Part shown: positions 7,928-16,826 of the stretch, piece by piece
Layout of the letters: each line of letters opens with the position of its first letter
Position numbering within the stretch: position 1 is the first letter of the stretch
Origin: JAALKW01 sp963974485
GTDB taxonomy: Bacteria > Pseudomonadota > Gammaproteobacteria > Legionellales > Legionellaceae
Assembly: GCA_963974485.1 (NCBI GenBank)
Contig: CAXBBS010000004.1
Coordinates: forward strand, 118,462-182,461
DNA: 64,000 bases
Direction of reading: 5' to 3'
Position numbers and translations under genes: made by a program
Notes under the pieces: model-generated
Database searches by the model: none
What the model was told of the DNA's origin: nothing
Seen by the model: the letters and a program-made list of their open reading frames with translations, nothing else

Positions 7928-9197
7928 AAAAATTCAAGCCATTCGTGGCATGAATGATGTGCTTCCAGATGCAAGTTATGCTTTACGGTTTTTGGAGCGT
8001 AGCTTTGCGGATTGTGTCTTGACGTATGGGTATCGCGAGTTTCGAACGCCTTTACTTGAAAATACAGCTTTGTTTAAGCGCTCCATCGGTGAAGTGACCG
8101 ATATTGTTGAAAAAGAAATGTACACGTTTTCTGACCGAAACGGTGAGAGCTTAACTTTGCGTCCCGAAGGTACAGCTGGCTGTGTTCGAGCATGCATTGA
8201 GCATGGGATGTTACGTAATACCCCTCATAAATTATGGTACACGGGGCCAATGTTTCGTTATGAAAAACCACAAAAAGGTCGTTACCGACAGTTTCAGCAG
8301 CTTGGACTCGAAGCTTTTGGCTTGGCAGGTGTGGGGATTGAGCTTGAGATGATCGCTCTTTGTGCGCGATTTTGGCGCATGATTGGGGTTGATGATGTGG
8401 TTCAGTTGCAACTCAATACAATCGGAACGGTTGAAGAGCGCCAAAGCTATAAAGCGATTTTAGTTGCTTATTTTAGACAGCATATGGAACGTCTTGATGA
8501 AGACAGTGTGCGTCGTCTTGAGCAAAATCCTTTACGGATTCTCGATAGTAAAAATCCCGATATGAAAGCTATCATTTCTGATGCACCCAAGCTTATGGAG
8601 AGCTTAGGTGAGGTTAGTCAAGCGCATTTTTCGAGCTTATGTTCAGGCCTTGATGTTTTAAATATTTCGTATGAAATTAATCCATGTTTAGTGCGTGGTT
8701 TAGATTATTATGAACATACAGTGTTTGAATGGGTGACGACAGCACTCGGTAGCCAAGGTACCGTATGTGCCGGAGGTCGCTATGACCGATTAGTAGAGCA
8801 CTTAGGTGGAGCAGCAACACCTGCGTTTGGTTTTGCTATGGGCGCCGAACGTTTATTATTGCTTATGCAGCAACAAAACGTAGCTCAGTTGTTAGAACTC
8901 CCGCCGACGGCGTATATTCTCGTCGAAGAAGAGGCTTTACCTCGCGCTATACAAATAGCTGAAACCATTCGAGAAGCTATGCCTAGCTGGGTTGTTTTAT
9001 TACATACCAACGGTGGGCGTTTTAAAAATCAATTTAAGAAAGCCGATAAAAGCGGCGCGCGTTTGGCTTTGATCTTAGGCGAGGATGAGTTGTGCGAACA
9101 AACCATAAGCATGAAAGATTTACGCGGTCAACGTGCGCAGCAATGTGTACCTCAGGTTGATGTTGTGCAAGCCATGAGAACGTATTTTTTGGATTAA
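7920..9197 (+). CDS. hisS: Histidyl-tRNA synthetase
   Basis: A 425-residue class II aminoacyl-tRNA synthetase that charges tRNA-His. Motif 1 (SIGEVTDIVEKEMYTF), motif 2 (GPMFRYEKPQKGRYRQFQQLGLE), the histidine-binding LVRGLDYYEHTVFEW and AGGRYDRLV, motif 3 (TPAFGFAMGAERL) and the C-terminal anticodon-binding domain are all visible. The ATG at 7920 lies inside the 3' end of rodZ with AGG at 7909-7911 upstream, giving translational coupling. ispG, normally between rodZ and hisS, is absent. Confidence 0.97.
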   Translation: MIEKIQAIRGMNDVLPDASYALRFLERSFADCVLTYGYREFRTPLLENTALFKRSIGEVTDIVEKEMYTFSDRNGESLTLRPEGTAGCVRACIEHGMLRNTPHKLWYTGPMFRYEKPQKGRYRQFQQLGLEAFGLAGVGIELEMIALCARFWRMIGVDDVVQLQLNTIGTVEERQSYKAILVAYFRQHMERLDEDSVRRLEQNPLRILDSKNPDMKAIISDAPKLMESLGEVSQAHFSSLCSGLDVLNISYEINPCLVRGLDYYEHTVFEWVTTALGSQGTVCAGGRYDRLVEHLGGAATPAFGFAMGAERLLLLMQQQNVAQLLELPPTAYILVEEEALPRAIQIAETIREAMPSWVVLLHTNGGRFKNQFKKADKSGARLALILGEDELCEQTISMKDLRGQRAQQCVPQVDVVQAMRTYFLD

Positions 9198-9219
9198 TTA
9201 CTCGAAAGGAGATGTAAGC

Positions 9220-9894
9220 GTGTCGATTTATATGACCGAGACGGAGCAGTTAGAGGCGATAAAGGCATGGTGGCAGCGCCATCAACGTTTGATTAGTCTT
9301 GTTTTGTCTATCGTGCTTGTGAGTGTGGCTGGATACAAATATTGGAATTGGCACTCAGAAAAAATGGCGTGGCAAGCCTCTGCGTCTTATGAGCGCTTAA
9401 TGGCGGCGTCGTCTGGAAATGATAGCAAGGCTATCGAAGCGTATTCAAAAACGTTGATCAACGACTATCCTAAGACCGTTTATGCCGATGCGGCAGAACT
9501 CGTCTTAGCAACGCATTGGGTGTCACTGGAAAAATGGAATGAGGCTAAAAATGTTCTCGACCATGTTGCACTTCATGCTACTATGCCAGCCCTGAAGCAG
9601 GTCGCACGTATTCGTCTTGCACGAATTTTGATTGAACAGAAAGCTTTTGATAAGGCATTAGGCTATTTGGACCAGATGGATAGTTCTGTATATAAACCTT
9701 TAGTTGATGAATTGAAAGGCGATGTGTACGTTGCCACGGGACGTTACCAAGAAGCGGATGTTCTGTACAGTGAGGCTCGTGATGAGGCCAAAATTCGCGG
9801 TATAGGTAATTTATTTTTGGATATGAAAGCAAATGAATTAGCGGCTTTAGCGCAATCCTCAAAACATGAGGCTACGGCGTTTAAATCAGCGTAA
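9220..9894 (+). CDS. yfgM: YfgM-like ancillary SecYEG translocon protein
   Basis: A 224-residue protein with a short cytoplasmic N-terminus, one transmembrane helix (about residues 22-42) and a periplasmic TPR-like domain (TPR_21, about 50-210). YfgM works with PpiD at the SecYEG translocon and assists periplasmic folding. Its position between hisS and bamB is the conserved one. A GTG start at 9220 is favoured because of the strong AAAGGAG 8-9 bp upstream; the next in-frame ATG (9232) lacks a site at the right distance. Confidence 0.85.
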   Translation: MSIYMTETEQLEAIKAWWQRHQRLISLVLSIVLVSVAGYKYWNWHSEKMAWQASASYERLMAASSGNDSKAIEAYSKTLINDYPKTVYADAAELVLATHWVSLEKWNEAKNVLDHVALHATMPALKQVARIRLARILIEQKAFDKALGYLDQMDSSVYKPLVDELKGDVYVATGRYQEADVLYSEARDEAKIRGIGNLFLDMKANELAALAQSSKHEATAFKSA

Positions 9895-9914
9895 AGAAAG
9901 AGGTTTTAGGGCGT

Positions 9915-11087
9915 ATGGCTCGTATACAATTGCGATGGATTGGACTGTTTGTTTTCTTGATGATTCAAGGATGTACGTACTTGGATGATTATTGGTTAGG
10001 TAAAGACAATACCGCTGTACCTGGATCTTTACCACCGCTTGCCTCGAATACGGTTACCTGGACGCCTTGTTGGACCGTTTCGCTGGGTAAGTCTGTTAAA
10101 AAACAGGATGCCTACCTTCGGTTGAAGCCTGCGATTGATGGTTCGATGATTTATGTAGCCAACCATCAAGGTTTAGTGAAGGCTGTCAATAAAACAACGG
10201 GTGAAGTGCTTTGGTCTAAACAACAAACGCAAAAATTAGTATCTGGCCCGGCTGTTGGGGCTAAAAATTTAGTTTTTTCAACTGATAACGCCGGTATCAG
10301 TGTTCTTAGTAAGTCTGACGGTCATGAACTTTGGCACGGTAGTGTGTCGAGCGAAGTCTTGTCATTGCCATTAATTGTTGATGATCAAGTGATTGTTAAG
10401 ACGGTCGACGGCCATCTTTATGCGTTTAATCGCCGAACAGGCGAAAAGCAATGGGTGATTGATCATGGTGCGCCATCCCTTGTTTTAAGAGCAAGTTCTT
10501 CTCCTGTTCTTTATAATCATATGGTTTTAGTCGGCTTTTCTGACGGAAAATTGGATGCAATTGATCTTGAAACAGGTCGTGTAATCTGGCAGCGCAGCAT
10601 GGGCTATGCAAGTGGAGCAAGTGATGTTGAGCGTTTAGCTGATATTAGTAGTGATCCGCTGGTTCGAGGCGATGTGGTTTATTTGGCCAGTTATCAAGGC
10701 TACATGGTTGCGATGTCACTTAGGCAAGGTCAATTTAATTGGAGCAAGCCTGTATCAACGTACCGAAATTTAGCGATTGATTCAGGTGCACTCTACATGA
10801 CCGATGCTGAAGATATTTTATGGTCCATGAATCGAAGTAATGGACATGTTCGTTGGAAACAACCTGCTTTAACTGCGCGCGGTGTGACTGAGCCGGTTTT
10901 AATGGGACGACGTTTGCTTGTGGGTGATAAAACAGGATTTTTACACCTTATAGATGTGAAGCATGGTGATTTTGTTGCGCGACACGCGCTTGGAAGCTCA
11001 ATTATTGTTGGGCCACTTGTTTCAGATAATCACATCTATGTTATAACTGCCTCAGGACAACTTCAATGCTTTTCGATCAAAGGATAA
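9915..11087 (+). CDS. bamB: Outer membrane assembly lipoprotein BamB
   Basis: A 390-residue lipoprotein of the BAM complex that helps insert beta-barrel proteins into the outer membrane. The signal peptide ends in a lipobox (MIQGC, Cys20). The rest is an eight-bladed PQQ-type beta-propeller, with repeated G.vY..n..G.l.Ald..tG...W patterns (for example KTTGEVLWSKQ, RRTGEKQWVI, LETGRVIWQR). Length fits the family. It starts 20 bp after yfgM and ends 6 bp before der. Confidence 0.94.
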   Translation: MARIQLRWIGLFVFLMIQGCTYLDDYWLGKDNTAVPGSLPPLASNTVTWTPCWTVSLGKSVKKQDAYLRLKPAIDGSMIYVANHQGLVKAVNKTTGEVLWSKQQTQKLVSGPAVGAKNLVFSTDNAGISVLSKSDGHELWHGSVSSEVLSLPLIVDDQVIVKTVDGHLYAFNRRTGEKQWVIDHGAPSLVLRASSSPVLYNHMVLVGFSDGKLDAIDLETGRVIWQRSMGYASGASDVERLADISSDPLVRGDVVYLASYQGYMVAMSLRQGQFNWSKPVSTYRNLAIDSGALYMTDAEDILWSMNRSNGHVRWKQPALTARGVTEPVLMGRRLLVGDKTGFLHLIDVKHGDFVARHALGSSIIVGPLVSDNHIYVITASGQLQCFSIKG

Positions 11088-11093
11088 TCCATT

Positions 11094-12491
11094 ATGATGC
11101 CAACAGTTGTTTTTGTCGGGCGTCCCAACGTCGGAAAATCGACGTTATTTAATCGCTTAACACACACACAAGATGCTTTAGTGGCCGATTTTCCGGGTTT
11201 AACACGTGACAGGCAATACGGTAGTGCTTCGTTTGAAGATAAAGCATTTTTAGTGGTTGATACGGGTGGCGTCGGCGTTGAAGATCTGGCCGTAGATGAC
11301 TTGATGTCCTCACAATCAACGCAGGCGTTAGAAGAAGCCACTCATATTTTCTTTTTAGTGGATGGGCGCACGGGAGTTACCCCCACAGATGAGCAAATCG
11401 CCCTGCGCTTAAGAAAGTATGGAAAATCGGTCGATCTTCTTGTTAATAAAACCGACGGTCTTGATGAGTCAGTTGCATGTGCCGATTTTCAGGCGTTAGG
11501 TTTTTCTTCGGTACATCCTATTTCAGCAACACATGGTCGTGGGATTCAACGTTTGTTACGTGAGGTAACCGAAGATTTTCCGGTAGCGCCTAAAGCATCG
11601 CTTGAAGCGGATGGCGTGATTCGTGTCGCTATTATTGGACGACCTAATGTCGGAAAATCTACGTTAATTAATCGCATGCTAGGCGAAGAACGCATGGTGG
11701 TTTATGACATGCCGGGTACGACGCGCGATAGTATTTCAGTGCCTTTTGAACGTGCGGGCCAAAATTATGTATTGGTTGATACGGCAGGCGTGCGTCGACG
11801 GGCACGCGTTAATGAAAAAATAGAAAAGTTTTCTATTATTAAAACTCTTCAGTCGATTCAATCTGCTCACGTGTGTTTAATGCTGCTGGATGCAGAACAA
11901 GGGGTGACGGATCAAGATTTACACCTGATTGGTTTTGCTATTAATGCAGGAAAAGCTTTAGTTGTAGCTGCAAATAAATGGGATGGTCTAGAAACCGATC
12001 ACAAAGAAAAAGTTAAAGCTGATATTTTAAGAAAACTTCAGTTTGCACAGTTTGCTAAATTTCACTTTATTTCAGCATTGCATGGTTCAGGTGTTGGCAG
12101 TTTATTCAAAGATATCAACGAAGCTTATGCATCAGCCATTAAAACCTTGTCTACGCCCGAGCTTACGCGTATTCTACAAGATTTAATTGCGAAAAATCCG
12201 CCGCCCTTGGTTAATAATCGCCGTGTTAAATTACGCTACGCGCACGCAGGCGGACATAATCCACCGTTGATTGTTCTCCACGGTAATCAAGTGGATTCGT
12301 TACCAACCAGCTATAAACGCTACCTTAATAATGAATATACCCGTCGTTTAGATTTAGTTGGTACGCCCTTGAGATTAATTTTCAAAGGCGGTGAAAATCC
12401 TTACGAAGGCAAAAAAAATCCTTTGACCGAGCGTCAAGTTAAAAAGCGTAAACGTTTGATTGTGAGCGTAAAAAAATCCAAACGCAAATAA
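11094..12491 (+). CDS. der: Ribosome-associated GTPase Der (EngA)
   Basis: A 465-residue GTPase with two tandem G domains and a C-terminal KH-like domain, required for 50S subunit maturation. G1 P-loops GRPNVGKST occur near residues 8 and 184; the other motifs are DTGG and NKTD in the first domain, and DTAG and NKWD in the second. The lysine-rich C-terminus is typical. Starting at the second Met would shorten the product by one residue. It ends the conserved hisS-yfgM-bamB-der operon. Confidence 0.97.
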   Translation: MMPTVVFVGRPNVGKSTLFNRLTHTQDALVADFPGLTRDRQYGSASFEDKAFLVVDTGGVGVEDLAVDDLMSSQSTQALEEATHIFFLVDGRTGVTPTDEQIALRLRKYGKSVDLLVNKTDGLDESVACADFQALGFSSVHPISATHGRGIQRLLREVTEDFPVAPKASLEADGVIRVAIIGRPNVGKSTLINRMLGEERMVVYDMPGTTRDSISVPFERAGQNYVLVDTAGVRRRARVNEKIEKFSIIKTLQSIQSAHVCLMLLDAEQGVTDQDLHLIGFAINAGKALVVAANKWDGLETDHKEKVKADILRKLQFAQFAKFHFISALHGSGVGSLFKDINEAYASAIKTLSTPELTRILQDLIAKNPPPLVNNRRVKLRYAHAGGHNPPLIVLHGNQVDSLPTSYKRYLNNEYTRRLDLVGTPLRLIFKGGENPYEGKKNPLTERQVKKRKRLIVSVKKSKRK

Positions 12492-12502
12492 AAAGGATAA
12501 GC

Positions 12503-13321
12503 ATGAGCTTAAAACAAATGTACAATGATCTTGCCGGCCAATATGATTTGGCCGATCAGTTTGGAGCCATCAGCGAGAGTCATCGTGCAGCCATTCGTCA
12601 AATCACACGAGCCACTTCGTTAGATAAGCCTGAATCCCGGGTGTTGGATTTGGGCGTGGGTGATGGTGCATTTTTAAAAAAATTAAGTCAAAGCATGCCT
12701 AAGGCACAATTTACGGGTGTTGACGTATCTGCCGAAATGTTAAAGCGGGCAGAGAAAGCATTAGCATTAACGACGATTGAGGCCAGTGCGACAGATGTTC
12801 AAAATTTCTTGCCCGCACATAGCCAAGATTTGGTTTTAGCTCACTTTATTAATGCCTATATTCCCATTAAAGCTTTGTTTGATTCCGCAAGTGCGTTAAC
12901 GCGTTCCAACGGCTATTTTTCGTTTATTACGACAACGTATGACTCATTCCCTGTGGCTCAGCAATATTTAGCTGATTTTATTGCGGAAGGCACGTTATTA
13001 AGCAGTGTTGTTGGGCATTATTATAAGTCCATTCTGAAAAACACGACGGTTGCTAAAAGTGAACAAGATTTAAAAGATGTGTTTAAGCAACATGATTTTG
13101 AAATATTAGAGCATAAGCGTTTTCATATTCCGGTTGTTCTTAACAATATCGATGAATTAGCTCTTTTTGGTATTGAAGGCACCTGGTTTTTAAATAGTTT
13201 ATCTATACGAATGTTGCCAAAGAGCTTTTTATTGCAGCGTTTAAAGCGCTTGTTTGATCGTATATTTTCCTTCCCATATAGGGATACACATATAATTGAT
13301 GTGATTTTGGCGAAAAAATGA
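12503..13321 (+). CDS. Class I SAM-dependent methyltransferase
   Basis: A 272-residue protein with a Rossmann methyltransferase fold: motif I VLDLGVGDG (about residues 48-56), acidic motif II FTGVDVSAEML, and the post-motifs with SQDLVLAHFINAY. The substrate cannot be told from the sequence; the arrangement resembles ubiquinone/small-molecule methyltransferases rather than RNA or DNA enzymes. It follows der by 11 bp with an AAAGGA site and overlaps the next gene by 4 bp (ATGA), so it probably belongs to the same transcript as the cytochrome and tRNA synthetase genes. Confidence 0.8.
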   Translation: MSLKQMYNDLAGQYDLADQFGAISESHRAAIRQITRATSLDKPESRVLDLGVGDGAFLKKLSQSMPKAQFTGVDVSAEMLKRAEKALALTTIEASATDVQNFLPAHSQDLVLAHFINAYIPIKALFDSASALTRSNGYFSFITTTYDSFPVAQQYLADFIAEGTLLSSVVGHYYKSILKNTTVAKSEQDLKDVFKQHDFEILEHKRFHIPVVLNNIDELALFGIEGTWFLNSLSIRMLPKSFLLQRLKRLFDRIFSFPYRDTHIIDVILAKK

Positions 13322-13713
13322 TGTTGCGTATGTTTGTAATAAGCATGAGTTTTATTTTTATACTTGTGCCTGATTTGGCAAATAGCCATAAACCGCAAGC
13401 TTTCTTAGACGGTGTGGCGGGCACATCTGATGAAGGCCCTCAAATTGTTGAGCATTTTTGCAGCACATGCCATGCGCCAAGCCCCATGCTGCCACTGGGT
13501 GCGCCAAGAATGGGAGTGACATCTGACTGGCGTGCGCGTTTAGAACAGGGCTTAGATCTTTTATTTAAGCATGCAGATGAAGGCTTGCGAGCCATGCCAC
13601 CCAGAGGTGGTTGCTTTGAATGTACAGATAAGCAGTTATGGCTTGCGATTGCAGCTTTATTGCCTATGGATATTGTTGAACACAAACAGATTTTAGAGGA
13701 TAAAACCAAATGA
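13318..13713 (+). CDS. Cytochrome c5-like monohaem protein
   Basis: A 131-residue exported protein with an N-terminal signal peptide (about residues 1-22) and one c-type haem site C48-S-T-C51-H52. The likely axial methionine is Met93 in RAMPPRGG, and an extra cysteine pair (C99-F-E-C102) just after it is the disulfide typical of the cytochrome c5 family. It should carry electrons in the periplasm, for example to a terminal oxidase; the oxidase-assembly genes near 34 kb suggest an aa3-type enzyme in the cell. It overlaps the methyltransferase start-side (ATGA at 13318) and the tRNA synthetase downstream (ATGA at 13710). Confidence 0.88.
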   Translation: MMLRMFVISMSFIFILVPDLANSHKPQAFLDGVAGTSDEGPQIVEHFCSTCHAPSPMLPLGAPRMGVTSDWRARLEQGLDLLFKHADEGLRAMPPRGGCFECTDKQLWLAIAALLPMDIVEHKQILEDKTK

Positions 13714-15071
13714 CCGTAATTTCAGATTTAAATTTAGATAAAACATTAACCATTGCTTCAGATTTAGATAAAACATTAGAGCTTATTGATATTGCCAATC
13801 ATATCGGTGAAGAGGTTGAGCTTTCGGGGTTTGTCTATAAAGTTCGGGTTTTATCTGAGTTTGGTTTTATTTTATTGCAGCATGGTGGTTTTTTAGTACA
13901 AGTTGTGTTCACAGGTGATTTAGGTGCTACAGGCATCAAAGAAAACGGTGCCATAAAAATAAAAGGTCATGTTACTGAGACCAACATCAAAGATGCGTTT
14001 GTGCATCCTAAGCACTGTGAAATTCAACTCACAGACTATACGGTTTTAAGTGCGCCGTCAGAGCCCATGCCTTTTGATGTGACCAAGAAAAAATTAGATA
14101 TTCATAACGATGTGAAATTTGATTATCGTTATCTTTCGATGCGTCATCCTAAAGAAAAAGCAATTTTTAAGATTCAATCAGGACTTGTTCAGGGCGTACG
14201 TGCGTTTCTTATGAGTCATGATTTTGCTGAAATTAGAACCCCTAAAATCGTAAAAGAGGGGGCCGAAGGTGGCGCTAATATTTTTTCGCTTGATTACTTT
14301 GGTAAACAAGCATTTTTGACACAGTCACCTCAGTTCTATAAAGAATTTTGTGTGGGTGTGTTTGAGCGCGTATTTGAAATTGCTCCGGTATTTCGAGCTG
14401 AAAAACATCACACCAACCGGCATATCAATGAATACACATCGATCGATTTAGAGCTTTCACATATCAATTCGTTCTATGATATCTTAAATTTAGAAGCAAG
14501 CATGCTTAAATTTATGTTTGCCTATGTCAAAGAACATATGCCACATGAACTCGCGCTCTTGGATGTTGATTTACCCGTGATTGATACGATTCCGGTGTTG
14601 CGTTTTTATGATGTTAAACAAATTGTCGAAGAGGTTTATAAAATCAAACCTAAAGATTCGTTTGATTTAGCTCCGATAGAAGAGCTTAAAATTTCAGAAT
14701 ATATCAAAGAAAAGCATGGTTCTGATTTTGTGTTTATTACGCATTATCCATCCGCTAAACGCCCTTTTTATGCGAAAGACGATCCTGAGAATACCGATTT
14801 AACGTTGAGTTTTGATTTGCTATTCCGTGGTGTTGAAATTACCTCAGGCGGGCAACGTATTCATGATCATGATGAATTGATCGCTAAGATGCAGGCGAAA
14901 GGCATGGATCCAAAAGATTTCGAGTTCTTCTCGACGGCCCATAAATATGGCTTACCGCCACACGGTGGTTTAGGCATGGGGCTCGAGCGTGTTACGCAAA
15001 AATTGCTTGATTTAGATAATATCAAATCAGCGACCATGTTCCCACGAGATGCTGTGCGTTTGTCGCCATAG
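13710..15071 (+). CDS. Archaeal/eukaryotic-type aspartyl-tRNA synthetase
   Basis: A 453-residue class IIb synthetase with an N-terminal OB-fold anticodon domain (about 28-125) and a catalytic core. Motif 2 reads IAPVFRAEKHHTNRHINEY, the substrate loop GVEITSGGQRIHDHDEL, and motif 3 GLGMGLERV, ending in FPRDAVRLSP. These match the archaeal/eukaryotic AspRS subgroup (~430 aa), not the ~590 aa bacterial AspRS with a GAD insertion domain, and differ from AsnRS, which has GGSQREER in the same loop. Archaeal-type AspRS in bacteria is often called AspS2 and may be non-discriminating. A true AsnRS is encoded at 28.6-30.0 kb, so Asn-tRNA need not be made by transamidation. It starts within the cytochrome stop codon. 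Confidence 0.85.
   Translation: MTVISDLNLDKTLTIASDLDKTLELIDIANHIGEEVELSGFVYKVRVLSEFGFILLQHGGFLVQVVFTGDLGATGIKENGAIKIKGHVTETNIKDAFVHPKHCEIQLTDYTVLSAPSEPMPFDVTKKKLDIHNDVKFDYRYLSMRHPKEKAIFKIQSGLVQGVRAFLMSHDFAEIRTPKIVKEGAEGGANIFSLDYFGKQAFLTQSPQFYKEFCVGVFERVFEIAPVFRAEKHHTNRHINEYTSIDLELSHINSFYDILNLEASMLKFMFAYVKEHMPHELALLDVDLPVIDTIPVLRFYDVKQIVEEVYKIKPKDSFDLAPIEELKISEYIKEKHGSDFVFITHYPSAKRPFYAKDDPENTDLTLSFDLLFRGVEITSGGQRIHDHDELIAKMQAKGMDPKDFEFFSTAHKYGLPPHGGLGMGLERVTQKLLDLDNIKSATMFPRDAVRLSP
13733..13778 (+). repeat. Short tandem duplication in the 5' end of the AspRS gene
   Basis: The 16-mer TTTAGATAAAACATTA occurs at 13733-13748 and again at 13763-13778, a 30 bp period (10 codons). It encodes the repeated Leu-Asp-Lys-Thr-Leu stretch at the start of the AspRS. 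It lies ahead of the OB-fold, so it probably lengthens a disordered N-terminus. Confidence 0.75.
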
Positions 15072-15140
15072 TGCTGAACTTGATCTCTTAAGCGTGTATT
15101 ACTATTCTTTACTTGATCCCAAGCAAGGAGCAGTAAAATA

Positions 15141-16811
15141 ATGCAGCCTTATAATAAAAATAATTGTTCTAGCGCGATTGTTACAATTTTAGAAAATCAT
15201 GGCGTCACACATGTTTTTGGTGTGCCTGGCGCTAAAATTGATAGTCTTTTTATTGCACTCAAGCATTCAAAAATCAAATTAATTACCTGTCGTCACGAAC
15301 AAAATGCAGCATTCATGGCCGCTGCTTTTGGCCGCCTTACGGGGACAATCGGTGTGTGTGTGGCCACTTCAGGTCCTGGCGTTGCTAATTTAACAACCGG
15401 CTTGGCTACGGCAACCAGTGAAGGCGATCCGGTATTAGCTATTGGTGGCGAAGTTCCCGTCGATGAACGTATCAAAAAAACACATCAGTCTTTAGATGCG
15501 ATTGGCCTCATGAAAGCAGTGACTAAATATTCAGAAGAGGTGGTTACAGCGAATCAATTGGCTGAAGTTATAGGCAATGCAATTCGTAGCGCTGAGTCAG
15601 ATAGACCTGGCGCGGCTTTTGTTTCTTTACCTCAAGATATAGGATTATCGACGTTTGAGGGTGATGTTAGGGCAAATTGGAGTCAAAAAGCACCCCGAGG
15701 TCCTGGAAGCTCGCTGGCAATTGCCGAAGCCGTTCGAGCATTAAAGCAGAGTCAACGTCCCATCGTCATCATGGGTATGCAATCATCTTCACGTGAATTT
15801 TCGCAGCCATTGATTCAGTTTATAAAACAAACGGGTATTCCTTATATTTCAACGTTTCAAGGGGCCGGTGCTTGGGTTCAACAACAAAGTGCTGCTATTT
15901 ATGCCGGGCGAATAGGATTATTTCGTAACCAACCGACCGATAAATTATTAGACCAAGCCGATCTTGTTCTCACCATTGGTTATAATCCCATTGAATACGA
16001 TCCTTCTATTTGGAATGCGAACAATAAGCGGCCCATTATTTGTATTGATACCATTCAGGCTGATCAAGACCATGACTTTATACCCATCACCGAGATCATT
16101 GGCGATATTGGGGAATCTTTAAAGCTTTTCGGTGAGGCTGCCAAAGTCGAGATTAATGCAGGTTATATTAAAACAGCTAAGCATGTTTTTCAGGAAGTAC
16201 AAGCAACGATAGCTGAAGGTAAGCGTATGGATAAATTTCCAGTCCAACCTTTACGATTAATTCACGAACTTCAAAAACAAATGACGGCAGACACACATGT
16301 TGCGCTTGATGTCGGCTCTCATTACATTTGGACCAATCGTTACTGTGTTACGGATAATGCACGTCAAGTTTTAGTGAGCAATGGTCAACAAACACTGGGC
16401 GTTTCGATACCTTGGGCCATCAGTCTTAGCTTGTTGTACCCCGAAGAACGTGTTCTTTCAATCTCGGGTGATGGCGGATTTTTGTTTTCTTCGATGGAGT
16501 TGGAGACTGCCGTACGAATTGGGGCTAAATTTGTACATGTTATTTGGGATAGTTGTTCTTATGATATGGTTGCTTTTCAAGAAGTGGCCCATTACGGAGA
16601 GAGCGCTGGGGTTAAGCTCGGAAGCTATGATGTTATAAAAATGGCAGAATCGTTTGGGTGTAGGGGGTACAGTATACAATCAGCGGATGAATTACCTCAT
16701 GTGTTTAAAGAGGCGTTTAAGTCAGAGGTTCCAGTTTTAATTCATGTTCTTGTTGATTACAGTTTGAACGCACGTTTGATGGAAGATATTCACCAAAGTT
16801 TTATCAACTAA
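15141..16811 (+). CDS. alsS: Catabolic acetolactate synthase
   Basis: A 556-residue thiamine-diphosphate enzyme that joins two pyruvates into 2-acetolactate. The N-terminal domain holds the catalytic Glu in CRHEQNAAFMAAA, and the C-terminal domain has the ThDP/Mg site GDGGFLFSSMELETA. Length and the neighbouring acetolactate decarboxylase mark it as the catabolic AlsS/BudB type rather than IlvB: no regulatory subunit gene is adjacent. It begins 69 bp after the AspRS gene with AAGGAG upstream, and the downstream budA follows after 15 bp. Role: acetoin formation, which disposes of pyruvate and limits acidification. Confidence 0.93.
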   Translation: MQPYNKNNCSSAIVTILENHGVTHVFGVPGAKIDSLFIALKHSKIKLITCRHEQNAAFMAAAFGRLTGTIGVCVATSGPGVANLTTGLATATSEGDPVLAIGGEVPVDERIKKTHQSLDAIGLMKAVTKYSEEVVTANQLAEVIGNAIRSAESDRPGAAFVSLPQDIGLSTFEGDVRANWSQKAPRGPGSSLAIAEAVRALKQSQRPIVIMGMQSSSREFSQPLIQFIKQTGIPYISTFQGAGAWVQQQSAAIYAGRIGLFRNQPTDKLLDQADLVLTIGYNPIEYDPSIWNANNKRPIICIDTIQADQDHDFIPITEIIGDIGESLKLFGEAAKVEINAGYIKTAKHVFQEVQATIAEGKRMDKFPVQPLRLIHELQKQMTADTHVALDVGSHYIWTNRYCVTDNARQVLVSNGQQTLGVSIPWAISLSLLYPEERVLSISGDGGFLFSSMELETAVRIGAKFVHVIWDSCSYDMVAFQEVAHYGESAGVKLGSYDVIKMAESFGCRGYSIQSADELPHVFKEAFKSEVPVLIHVLVDYSLNARLMEDIHQSFIN

Positions 16812-16826
16812 TGTGAGAAAAGCCCC

